DNA of 64,000 nucleotides, from NCBI GenBank assembly GCA_003971905.1, contig RSEE01000041.1, forward strand, positions 248,001 through 312,000. The letters run 5' to 3'. Shown here piece after piece: positions 23,557-33,473 of this stretch. A model generated the notes under the pieces. That model did no database searches. It saw only the letters and a list, made by a program, of their open reading frames with translations, and was not told the origin of the DNA. The DNA comes from Moniliella sp. 'wahieum'. Its lineage: Eukaryota; Basidiomycota; Moniliellomycetes; Moniliellales; Moniliellaceae. The position numbers were made by a program, and so were the translations under genes. The number at the start of each line of letters is the position of its first letter. The stretch's first letter is position 1.

Positions 23557-24239
23557 GGTAGCGAGCAAGAGGATGGTTGTTGGTTCCCAGACGCTTGCTT
23601 GGTGTTTTAACCCAGACGCTTGCTTGGTGTTGCTCCAAACACGCCGGTCCACCGCGGTCAACGACAGCTGACGTAACGCAGGCTGTCATGCCTGGAGCGG
23701 AAGGTTGTTTGGCATCGGACAGGGTTCGGCATTGGGCGGTGCGGCCGTCGGTGACAGGAGTGAGACCGCCGGAGTGATGCCACTGTCACGTGCTGCATGT
23801 CACGTGGAGGGGGAAGGACTGAGGCCGAGGACTGATATCGAGGAGCTGGTGACGTCGGCGCAGGCCAGGGCCACATGGTCACAATCGTCAACCCAGGCCC
23901 GGGCCAGCACGCATGCTCGCACTGGAGGGTGAGGCCGGGGGATGCATGACGAAGCTCGGTGGGTGTGGTGGATATACGGTGGATATCGCCTGCATTATTA
24001 TACCACCGTCGTTTTGCCTGTCTTTTTCCCAGGTAGCCGTCGCCCCCACACCCTTCTCCCCACCTCCACCGCCTCGGCATCCGCTCGCTCCCGCCTCCTC
24101 CAGCTCGTACAGGCCACCCCGCTGCGTTGCCTGCCCACCATGTCCGCCTCGGTCTCTGCCGTACCAGGAGCACCATCAACACAAGAGCCCAGCCCCCGAC
24201 GAGAGTTGGGTCAACGCTCTGCCCCCGGCAGCCAAGCCC
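23557..24239. promoter_or_regulatory. Divergent promoter region of RAD23 and pirin
   Basis: The two genes diverge across this 683-bp gap. A 16-bp direct repeat (AGACGCTTGCTTGGTG) occurs at about 23590 and 23612, close to the RAD23 start. No TATA box stands out. The right half is C/T-rich, as a leader would be. Confidence 0.4.
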
Positions 24240-25167
24240 ATGGTCCTTACGCGACCATGGAACACACGCGGCCACAATGACGCTGGTTGGCTGCGAACGT
24301 TTCATACCTTCAGCTTTGACTCGTACCATGACGCGCGCCACATGTCTTTCTCGGACCTGCGCGTGATCAACGAGGACATTGTGGCCAAGGGCACCGGCTT
24401 CCCACAGCACTCGCATGCTAACTATGAAATTGTGTGTCCTGCCCACTCCTTGATTTGTGACTCCAAGCTAGTCTGCTGACGCGTCCCGGCAGTTTTCCTA
24501 TGTTGTCAAGGGTGAGCTAGTACACAAAGACAATCTTGGGAACCTCGAGACGCTCCGCCGAGGCGGCGGGGTGCAGTTTACCAGCGCGGGTAAAGGTATC
24601 GAACACAGCGAATACAACGGATCCAAAGCCAAGCCCACCCACTTTATCCAAATTTGGGTCGCCCCCGACGTGTTCAACACCGCGCCGCAATACTTTACCG
24701 TCGACACTCCCGACCAGTTCCGGCGCGACCGATTGCACACGATCGTCAAGCCCTTGGCCACATTTGCTCCCGACCAACTTCCACGCACCAAATTGCTTCC
24801 ACCTGGGGATGCCATTCCCATCCATGCGTCGCTGGTGTTTCGTTGTTGTCTCTTGGCGCCCAACAAGTCTATTTCCCATCCTGTGGGGATTGACTCGCCC
24901 GCATGGGGCAAGAAAGGTACCGGGCGCTGGGTCTACGTTCACCTGGTCGCCACGGGGGGGTACAAAGATCCTCGCAAACCTGCACCACTGGCCAAACAAG
25001 ACGCACGCCTGCTCCTCCTCGGACCGTATGACGACACCCTGCTCGTCGAGGGAGACGGATGCTACATTAAAAATGTCAAGGTGGGCGAGCGGCTTGAGTT
25101 CCAGTCCATTGGCACGCGACGCCGAGTTTCTCGTGTTGATCTGCAAGCACCCAAGGCACGCAAGTAA
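24240..25167 (+). CDS. Pirin family protein
   Basis: Bicupin iron protein of the pirin/YhhW group, nuclear cofactor or quercetin-2,3-dioxygenase-like. Exon 1 is 24240-24431 and exon 2 is 24493-25167, joined across a 61-bp intron (donor GTGTGT, acceptor CGGCAG); the product is 288 residues with no frame slip. Metal ligands are where expected: two His in [11 protein letters not shown], and His and Glu in GIEHSEYN. Other family text includes [43 protein letters not shown] and [11 protein letters not shown]. The C-terminal cupin carries about 20 residues of extra loops around [12 protein letters not shown]. An upstream in-frame extension exists but lacks a good ATG, so [14 protein letters not shown] is preferred. 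It is one of the few genes here that reads cleanly. Confidence 0.93.
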
Positions 25168-25850
25168 TAACCCCCTCCATAAAGGGCGCCTTGGGCACAC
25201 TCCAAGTGAGAGTCAGCTTGGCAGCTCGACAAGCCTACTCTTTGCAACAACTGTTCTGTCCGGTCTATCTCTGTAATACGTCACGTGCAACGTCGAATCC
25301 CCTCTCTCCACCCATTCTCGCGTTACCGGCACCCCCCCCACCTCAAAGATTATTGTGAGCCGTTTAATCCGATCGGTGCTGCCTAACTAGTGGCGCACAG
25401 TCTGATGGCTATATAGGCCTTCTCGCCTACATATCTGCGCTCCTGCAACTCTTATAGATCGGTTAATACACAAACTAGCAAGAGGAAATATAGTGCACTG
25501 TATTTGCCCCCCCAAGCATACCAATGATTTAGTTTGTTGCGACGTGGTAGTGTAGAAATGGGTAGTTCGTCCAGGCCAGTGGCGCGTGCATCTCAGCGCA
25601 CCGCGAGAGGCTAAGCCTGCCTGTGCACACGCTCCTCTCACTGCTGTCGTTCACACTCCCTCCTGTGTTGCGACCACCATTGCACGTTTGCTCTTCTCTT
25701 ACTCTACTCAGGAAGATCTGAGAGGAAAGCAATGCTCTGTCCTCGTAAAACATGAACGCATGAGATACAAGTATGGTGCATGTGAGCTGCATGAGCTGCA
25801 TGAGCGCTTGTGTGCCCAGGGCATGAGCGCCACCATGCGCCATGCATATA

Positions 25851-25890
25851 TTGAACGTTGAACTTCTCAACGTTGAACGTACGTCGAACG
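25851..25890. repeat. AACGTT inverted repeat cluster
   Basis: TTGAACGTTGAACTTCTCAA is followed by CGTTGAACGTACGTCGAACG. The palindromic units sit on both sides of a short spacer and could form a hairpin. Confidence 0.6.
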
Positions 25891-26942
25891 GTGCAATTAA
25901 AAGGGCAACAGGTAACGCGTACCGCGCAACGTGTAACATAATGCACCGCTTATAATAAAGCCAACGAAAAGTGGCTGAGTAGGTTACCACGTGGCTACAG
26001 ACGGCTACCAGCAAGCTGCCACAAGGCCCCAAGCCCCCCGAGGCCCGAGGGCCCTGCGGGTTCAGATGCCGGCTCCGAACGGGCGACGCAAGGACAGCCT
26101 GGGACAGCAGAAGTTTTTGCTGGCGGAGGCACTTGCAGCTTGTGGCAAGCGAGTCGATGGCACCCTGGTCAGCGGGGCAACTGTGTGGCCTGTATCTCCG
26201 CCACAAATCGTATCGCACCAATCGCAAGAGTACTGTACATATACCTATCAGATCTCCCCGCACAGGGTTTGTCCAGGGAGTGGCTGGAGGGGAATTCTTG
26301 CCATGGCCAGCCAATGTCAGCGCAGGCCAGCCTGACCGCTCAGCCACGGGTATCGATTGGCGTTTTGGCACACAGGCGATGGCAGAGAGTGTGTTAGTCG
26401 GACCTAGTAATATTAGGGCTCGCTCGTCCTGCCACCGTTCCAAAAGAGCAAAATGTTCCAGCCACACCCGATCAACGCCGACGCCTACACTCCCCTCCTC
26501 TCCCCGCCCGGAAAGCTAGTTGAACATCTGTGTACTGAGGTACTGTTGTGACAGATCGAGAGACTCTAGCGCCACTGCCAATAACTGGCAGTACCGTGAC
26601 CTGGTGACAACGTATAACGCGTAACGTATATCCCGCGTAACCGCGCGCAACCCCTCCCTCTCCTTGGAGGCTCAGATTCAGTATTGAAGCGCTGAAAGAG
26701 GCGTAAGGCCCCTGAGATCAGAGACTTGAGGGTGTGAGGGACACCGCAGGTAGTTGCCCCCAAGCATGAACTTAAGAGAGTAAGAGCGCAGTAACGGCCG
26801 TCGGTAACCGGTTACCAATATATATATCCAGAGTAACCATTGCATAACCTCTGACTGGTAACATCATGCATCATGCGTATGTAAGGCCAGACGGACTGTT
26901 TTGCACTTACACACACTACACTCTTCTCTTTGTAACCCTTTG

Positions 26943-26984
26943 GGCCTTACGAACTTACGGCCTTACGGCCTTACGGCCTTACAT
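26943..26984. repeat. CCTTACGG octamer array
   Basis: Three perfect CCTTACGG units and flanking variants with period 8. A GGCC core makes it a lengthened relative of the AGGCCT heptamers. Confidence 0.8.
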
Positions 26985-27257
26985 GTTTTACGCCCATCCT
27001 GTGTCGCATGTGCATCATTACGCCAGTGCTTCTCGCTTTGCTTCGTTACTCGGCCCCGCGCACGCCCCGTCCGCCCCGCCGGGTTCCACCAGGTGTCACT
27101 CTGTTCGATCCACCCCTGTCGGCCCAGCATCTCAGCCCCTCTGTGGCTTCTCTTGGGTTACATATTACATCTTTTCTTGGCGAGTTTCTTTCGACGGCGC
27201 CCCAATGCACATCATGCGCGTTTAGCGCATTTTACACTGTGGGCGCACAAATACGCT

Positions 27258-27283
27258 GGTCACCGGCCGGGTCACCGGTCACC
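27258..27283. repeat. ACCGGT+C heptamer array
   Basis: GGTCACC units interspersed with GGCC. A second, longer copy lies at 53765-53795. Confidence 0.7.
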
Positions 27284-27753
27284 ACGACCCACATGGCCTT
27301 GGAAAGGTGAATTTGACCAGCCCAGGGTGCGCGGTGCGGCAGGGTGCCCCCCCCACATTCTCTGCGCTTGGACCCTCCGGCATGCCTACGTACCGCCCTG
27401 CGCCTCCCAAGACAGTGGCTAGTGGTAGTGCAAGAATCAAAATGTCTCCGATTGGGCGTAACGTTGCGGCAGTAAGTACACTGGGTATCCTAAGTACTCC
27501 TCAGATTCAGATCTTCAGCCTATAACGACTCCCCATCTACCTATACCTATATGGTCAACCAGAAGCGACCTTCCCATGTGGCTATTCCTCGTAGTAATAG
27601 ACAAACCCACCATCGTCCATATCCATCACTCGCACCTCTGGCCCCGCACATCTTTTGTGGCTCTGCTCCCACTCCCAACAGACTATACTAGTAGTAGTCT
27701 CTCACCCGGTCCATCCTACACCCTCCATCCCGCCATACCGACCATACCCACCA

Positions 27754-28814
27754 ATGAGCAGCCTCGGCCACCACCACCGCCCGCTTCCCCTGCGTACTTC
27801 TAGTCCCAGCTTCAGTCCCAGCTCCAGCCCCACTGGCTTCCTCGGCTCTTGCATCCTCCCTGACCCGTTTGCCACCGCCATGCCTTCCCTTCAACCGCCT
27901 CCTGCACCGCCCACCGAGGCGAGCATCAGTCCTTACCCGCCCCCGCTGCCACCACAGGACACGGAACGACACGCACTGGGAGAGGACCCTGGTTTCTTGC
28001 CCCTCTCCTCTTCCTCCTCCATGCTGATGCCCAACAACACTGGCACCTACTCCTCCTTTGCAGCACACCTCGCCTCTCACTCTCATGGGCCCAGCCTCAT
28101 TTCCTATCCCCCGCGTCCCTCCACTGGCTCCGGACCAATCAGCGAGATGGCAATGCTCCCCCCCGCCCTTCTCCCATCTTCCACCCCCTTCGATTGTCGG
28201 GACAGTGAGCGCAAGTGCAGGTTTGTGCACAAACTCTACAAGATGGTCGAAGAGGCCGAGGGGGACCCCTCGGCGCACATTTCCTGGAGTGCGACTGGAA
28301 CCAGTGTCATCATCTCGGACGTGAATGCGTTTACGACCAACTGTTTGGGCCAACACTTTAACCACAACAACTTCAGCTCTTTCGTTCGTCAGCTCAACAT
28401 GTACGTCACCCTTCTTCTTTCTCTTTCCCTCCGTTGTCATTTGCAGTGGTCTGATCGCGCGACGGTGGCAGGTACGGCTTTTACAAGACAAACAAAACAC
28501 TTCGGTCTTCCAAAGCGGCTGGGCAGCCCCAAATGTGGGAGTTTAGTCACCCCCACTTCCGACGGGGCCGGGTAGCCTTGCTAGAGACGATTCGTCGCCG
28601 GACGCTCGATTCGGATTCGGGGGGTCGGAGGCTACGCGGGGACTGCAGGCTGACCTGCAGGTCTCCTATTCGCGCATTGAGGCGCAGGTGAAAGCAATGC
28701 ACCCAAGCCCTCTGGGCCGCCCAAAGGGAAAGTATCGAGCTATGGAACTTTGTCCATCAATTGCACCAATCTCTCTCTCTCGTCGCCAAGTACAACACTT
28801 GGAGAGTGAGGTAG
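27754..28814 (+). CDS. HSF-type DNA-binding transcription factor
   Basis: Starts MSSLGHHHRPLPL after CCACCAATG. A 150-residue Ser/Pro-rich arm precedes the heat-shock-factor domain, which begins CRFVHKLYKMVEEAEGD. The domain continues HISWSATGTSVIISD, the recognition helix NHNNFSSFVRQLNMYGFYK and ends QMWEFSHPHFRRGR. The domain is interrupted in the canonical NM-YGFYK position by an intron with donor GTACGT near 28399 and acceptor GGCAG near 28471. A heptad region follows (QADLQVSYSRIEAQVKAM, then ESIELWNFVHQLHQSLSLVA), reached through frame slips at the G-run near 28620 and near 28700. A donor-like GTAGGC at 28811 suggests more exons downstream, so 28814 is a minimum end. HSF1, SFL1 and SKN7 subtypes cannot be told apart here. 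Confidence 0.85.
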
Positions 28815-29232
28815 GCATGCCTAAGGTCCCGCCCCCGCCTCTTCCCCTTCCTTCTCCTTCCCTTGTCCAACTCCCCTCCCTTTCCCATCGATCCCTTCAC
28901 CGTTCCCTCTTCCCGTCCGCACGTCGATCAGGCTCGAAACCCGGATCGCTGGCCCTTCCTTGTCACCGAGCCAGCCTCCTGCCAATGGTGAACGTTCTCT
29001 CTCTCCTTGCACTTTTCTTTTGTACTGTTGTGCCTGCAGCACTCCTTACCACCAGCGTAACCCTTCTCTTATACAAATCTTATTCCCAGCACGCTGTTAT
29101 GCTACGATGTGCCTCTCTGTGCATGCATGTATATGTACCTGTACACGCCACGTTATTCATGTTGGAGGCATGTGGACGAGGCCCTTGAAGCGCACCCATC
29201 CCATTGGAGAGTGCCTTACCCCATCACAGCAG
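28815..29232. other. 3' flank of HSF gene, converging on COX18
   Basis: CT-rich DNA that may hold a further HSF intron and exon (frame around 28830-29180, low complexity). No independent gene is supported. Confidence 0.4.
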
Positions 29233-30942
29233 TTACGGGCATTTTGGCATGCGGCGGAGGCCGGGAGCGCGGGGGGCTTTGCGTGGGCTGCGCGGCGAGG
29301 GAGCAGGAACGGTAGGAGGGGCTGGGCGCGCAGCGGCAACTGAGTCGCTTGGGCGGGCCGTGTCCTTGATGAGCGTCCTGTGGTCCACCCAGGCAAGCGC
29401 AATGTTTTGCCCCAACGTATAAAACGCATTGGCCATCCAGTAAATCAGCACCGCCTACGGTCCCGCAGCCAGGGTTGAGGGTAGGAAGTTAGTCTCGCTA
29501 GGCAGATAAGGAACGAAGGAAGGGGGTGGGGGATGGGACGTACGGAGGGTACTTGGGACGAGACGACAATGAACAAGATGGACATGGCGCGCATTATGTT
29601 GGACAGCACGCCTTCCCGCATTTTGGCAGTCATTGTACCGCTGGGGGTCATGCCTTCGGTCTTGGCAGGTTCCGAGCTGCGCGTGGACGAGCTCGGGGTG
29701 GCGTCAGATTGGGAGCCAAGCAGCTCACTGGGGAACTCTTTCTTGGCTGCGTTCACTGCACCATCGCGGTCCATCAGGCGGCGACGGTAGGCAGACACCT
29801 CAGCGGCAACCAGGTAGGTCATACCTACAATGATCGACCCAAATCCCGACGTATCCCGCTCCACCAGCCGCGGTCCCAACTTGGGCCGGAGCAGTTCCAA
29901 CTCTTCGGCCGAAGCACCCTTGTCGGCCACGATCCGCGTTGTTGCTTCAAACTTCTCGATCAGTTCGCTCGACGGGGCTGCCCAAGGGAACGGCGCATAC
30001 TCCTCTCCCACGGCGTGGGGGGGACGCAGCCGTACCGGATCATGGTGGACATGAGCACGAACAGGGCACGTTGACCAAAATCGGGACAAGCACCGTGGCA
30101 ATGGGATTGCAACGGTATTGCTTCATCAGTTCTTTGGACCGTTCCTTCAACTGTCCCATTTCAATGGAGGATGGATCAGGTTAGGGCAAGCCACCCCAGG
30201 AAGCAGGTTGGGGGGGGAGGGAATGAAAAGGGAAGAGAAGCAAGGTGGGTAGTTGGTACGTACGGTCTTGCGCACGCGCAATTGGAGTTCAGCCTGTGAG
30301 CCCGTCCGAGAGCGCTTCATATCCTTCATAATGGCAGAAGGAACCTCCTTCCTCGCCTTGTTCCACGCAGGCCAGAATTGCTGGGTGAGGCGCAACCCGC
30401 GCTGGCGCGCCCACAGGATCGACGGGAGCGAGACAAAGGTGCGCAACGCAATCGTCACACCCACAATGGCCAGGGCGGAGGAAAAGGAGGAGGTGATGCC
30501 AAGGGTCTGGGGGAGATCTTGCATCCACTTGGTTAGGGTGGGCAAGAAGGGATCCAATCCACCATCCATTGCGACGCATCGACCAAGACCTGGTCGTGGG
30601 CGGCCATGAGGCCCTTGAGCTGCTGCACGCCTCGTCCGACATTTCGGGCATGCCGGCGGGAGGGGACGGAGCTGCGGCGAAGCGGCAGCGCTGGAGGCGT
30701 CGGCTGCGGGGCCGGCGGTGCCCGAGGCATGGCGGTGGAAGGCAAGCGGGGCCGAAAGAGCGAGGGCGGGGAGAGGGTGCTGGGGCGTGCGCCGGGGCGA
30801 GCGGCGAGGCGGGTGGAGAGGGGGGGGCGAGCAGGAGGGAGAGGCGGCGGGGCGTGCATGCGGGGGGAGTAGGAGTAGGGCGACGGGTGGGGCGGATGCG
30901 CACGGGCGCGGGCAGGAGGGTGCGCGCGGCGAAGGACGCCAT
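29233..30942 (-). CDS. COX18/OXA1-family mitochondrial membrane insertase
   Basis: Inserts mitochondrially encoded proteins, such as the Cox2 C-tail, into the inner membrane. The start at 30942 gives an arginine-rich, acid-free presequence (MASFAARTLLPAPVRIRPTR). The YidC/OXA1 core follows: SSALAIVGVTIALRTFVSLP, the matrix coil KARKEVPSAIMKDMK to LKERSKELMKQYRCNPIA, TVLVPILVNVP, GFGSIIVGMTYLVAAEVSAY, MRAMSILFIVVSSQVP and VLIYWMANAFYTLGQN. Two introns are clear: 30151-30263 (113 bp) and 29455-29543 (89 bp), both GTACGT...YAG. Frame slips occur near 30540-30660 and 30050. The spans and the SQVP-IYWM join favour COX18 over OXA1, which is an inference from memory of the families. It is divergent from EAF, 318 bp away. 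Confidence 0.85.
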
Positions 30943-31260
30943 GAGGGCAGGCGGCAGAGGGGCGGCGCGGTGGGGGCCAAGAAGTGGGAACGGCCCTGGG
31001 TGCGCGGCCGGTCAAGTGCAACATGGAACGTTGCGCTGGCAGCGCCGCTCGCTGCTGCGCACGTGATGCCGGTCACGTGCGCCGTGCCGGGTGGCTCTGG
31101 TTCCGCCCCCGGCCGCCCTGGCGGGTGGGCGGCGCACGGGGCCAGTGTGGGGCGGCGGCGGGCGGGTGGTAGCAGGCTGGGCGGTGTGCTACGCCTCGCT
31201 CGGCGGGGCTGCGCGGCCACCTCCTGCCATCGTGGGGAGCTGCCGCTGGACGCCGCCGCC
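30943..31260. promoter_or_regulatory. Divergent GC-rich promoter of COX18 and EAF genes
   Basis: About 75% GC, with no TATA box. Open frames through it on both strands are a by-product of GC content. Confidence 0.35.
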
Positions 31261-32672
31261 ATGCCGCCCGCCCACGCCGCACCCGCTCGTCCTCGACCCC
31301 TCCTTCCCGGCCTATGCCGCCCGCACCCGCCCCCACCGCACCACCCAGTCCCCGCCCTCGCCGCCACACCGCCCCCCCCGCTCGCGCGAGCCTGGTCGCC
31401 GTCAAGTACAACTTCAAGCCCGAGTCGATGCACGACGACTGGCTCGGCGTCCTGCACTGCGACCCCCGACGGCGAGGCGCAGGAGTGGTGTCTCGAGCTC
31501 GAGACCGACTCCACCGCCCGCAGCCGTACCCCGCCCTCTGCCCCGACCCCACCCCCCCGCGGCCGACGCTGACGCTCCTCGTCCCCATCCCCGCCAAGCG
31601 GCCGCACAAGGACGTGCATGCATTCAAGGGCCCGCAGAAAGAGTCGGTCGATTGCGTCTTGGCTGGGACCGGACCAGCAGGTACGTCTCTTCCCTCCGTC
31701 TCTACTCCCCCCCCCTCCGCCACGCGGTGGTGCTAATTGGATCGGCTGCACTAGTCCTACCGCATCCTGCCCCTGGCATCGACGTTCAACTTGAAGCTTG
31801 ACCGCTCCACAGCGCCCTTTCTGCCCCAGCCGCAGCTGTGCTCAAGGGCGAACCTTACCGCCGCCCCTCCCCCTTGCCCGCAGCCCACAGCACACCCAGC
31901 TGCACCACCGCCAATACCGGCGGTGGCGGTGCTGCAGGACTCGACCCGTTGCCGAGTCCCAACCGACGCGACAGCCCTTCTCTCTCTCGGACCGCGGCAC
32001 TCCTCCCCTTTGGCTCGCCCAATCCGACCAGGGTGCCACTCAGGGCCGCAGCCCCTCCACCACCCGACTGCGTCTCAAGAAACTGTCCAGGGTGAGCAAC
32101 AGTGCCACCCACCGTACCCCCGTCCTACCTACCCTGGGCACCAGCCCATTCTCCCCACCCGTACGGACACCGCAACCGACAATGCGGCGCCTCCCCCACC
32201 CAAATCCAAGCCCAAACCCAAACCCAAACCCAAACCCAACCTAAACCCAAACCACCCAAAGCCGGCCAGACTCACCAAGGCCAAACCCAAGGCCAAGCCC
32301 AAGACCAAGGCGGCGCCGGGTGCCACTACTACGCCTGCCGCCACAGGTGTGGGGTTGGGCTTGGGCCTCAGCTTGCCTGGCCAACAGGACCCGGCTCCCG
32401 TCGCGGTGGAGGAAGGGCGGTCGGCCAGTCGGATGGCTCGGACGATTCGGACATTGACGATTTTGCTGCCGAGCTGGATGCTGGCTTGGAACCCGCGCGA
32501 CGAGGGGGAAGCCGAGCCGAAGGATGGCGAATACGAAGGTGATGGTAATGGGGAAGCGGAGGGGGAAGGTGAGGGCCAAGGTGAAGGTGAAGTGACTTTC
32601 GACTCGTCGGGAGCTTTGATGACGATTGAATTCGATTGCTATCGGGACCGCGTGAATCCTAGTAGGGCCTAG
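31261..32672 (+). CDS. EAF-type RNA polymerase II elongation factor
   Basis: ELL-associated factor, a partner of the ELL/super-elongation machinery. The N-terminal EAF domain is recognisable across three frames: SLVAVKYNFKPESMHDDWLG, TLTLLVPIPAKRPHKDVHAF, KGPQKESVDCVLAWDR and YRILPLASTFNLKLDRS. A small intron probably lies at about 31680-31755 (donor GTACGT, acceptor near CACTAG). The central part contains a Lys-Pro repeat tract (KPKPKPKPKPN at 32205-32260) encoded by a CCCAAA microsatellite. The C-terminus is acidic (SDGSDDSDIDDFAAELD, then GEAEGEGEGQGEG), as in other EAFs. The ATG at 31261 is the first suitable one, but the GC-rich start region also shifts frame, so the N-terminus is uncertain. 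Stop TAG 32670-32672. Confidence 0.75.
32205..32260. repeat. CCCAAA microsatellite in coding sequence
   Basis: Imperfect CCCAAA/CCAAAC hexamers encoding alternating Pro and Lys in the EAF gene. Telomere-like in appearance but in frame and internal. Confidence 0.8.
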
Positions 32673-33473
32673 GGTACGTTCAGACGTTCAGCGCCCAATT
32701 CAGGTCTTTCCGCTTCAAGCTTCAGGCCTCCTGACCTCAGGCTTCAGCATGTTGAGCTGAGCGTGACGCCGCCATTGTCCATCCTGATTCTACCAGTGCG
32801 GCTGGATCTGAGAAACCCTTCGTCTTGTTATATATCGTTGGCTTCGTCGCCCACTTGGATGTGCATTGGGTGGTTTCGATAGGCCCACATGCGAGCTACG
32901 TCTGTGTCATTCACCCTAACTACGGCGTATCCTCTCTCAGACCAGGCAGCCGTCTATCGTCTGCTGGACGGTGCGCACAGCGTGCATTCGATGGGGAAGC
33001 AGAATGGGTGCCGCCGGGGCCCGGGAATGTCCCGCGTCGGGCCTATTGTAAAACAGCGTTTGGAGACACTGACCAGGTGCTCACCGCGCTGGGTCGCCAC
33101 GGCAGCTAGCTAGTTGCATTGGCCCCTCATGTAACCCTCTCTCCCTTTACCGGTTCCCCCTGTCCCATCACCCGTCTCTACATTCTCCCTCTCCCCAATC
33201 CATCCTATCTATGGGCATGAAGCTAGCAACCCGCTACGCCGCACCAACAGCGATAGATATTGAGACGTTGAGTGGCGCAAGCCAGATGTCGAATGGAATG
33301 CAGTGGAGTCGATTCTCCGCGCAGGAAGAACCAAGGAAACAGCGAATGGGAATGGGAATGCAACGCAACGCACATACAGGCGGAGGACAAAAACAACAGA
33401 ACTTGGTACAGGCAAACATCAGGCTTCAAGCTTCAAGCTTCAGGCTTCAGCAACGCTTCCAACTTCAATCGGC
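32673..33473. other. Intergenic, convergent flanks
   Basis: Between EAF and the Zn2Cys6 gene. It contains GCTTCAGGCCTCCTGA-type palindromes (32700-32745) and the AAGCTT array (33421-33450). No gene seen. Confidence 0.6.
33421..33450. repeat. AAGCTT+C heptamer array
   Basis: CTTCAAG units with CTTCAGG variants, four in tandem, 24 bp beyond the stop of the Zn2Cys6 gene. Confidence 0.8.

Larger units (their letters stand above)
25168..27753. other. Intergenic, repeat-rich
   Basis: No convincing gene in 2.6 kb. It contains an inverted pair of AACGTT units (25851-25890), NGCGTAACG words near 26605-26650, the CCTTACGG octamer array (26943-26984) and the ACCGGT array (27258-27283). A minus-strand frame spanning 25529-26467 was judged spurious. 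Confidence 0.55.

Noticed and set aside
24536-25276. Second ORF overlapping pirin in another frame
   Set aside because: Ser/Thr/Pro shadow of the pirin exon with no independent support.
25529-26467. 312-codon open frame on the minus strand
   Set aside because: Starts only with a non-ATG codon, has no family text, poor codon pattern and crosses repeat DNA.
30147-31751. 534-codon minus-strand frame spanning COX18 and the EAF gene
   Set aside because: Only its lower part (COX18 exon) is real; the rest is Arg/Pro/Ala low complexity caused by high GC.
32205-32260. Internal telomere
   Set aside because: CCCAAA repeats are in frame and encode Lys-Pro within a recognised gene.
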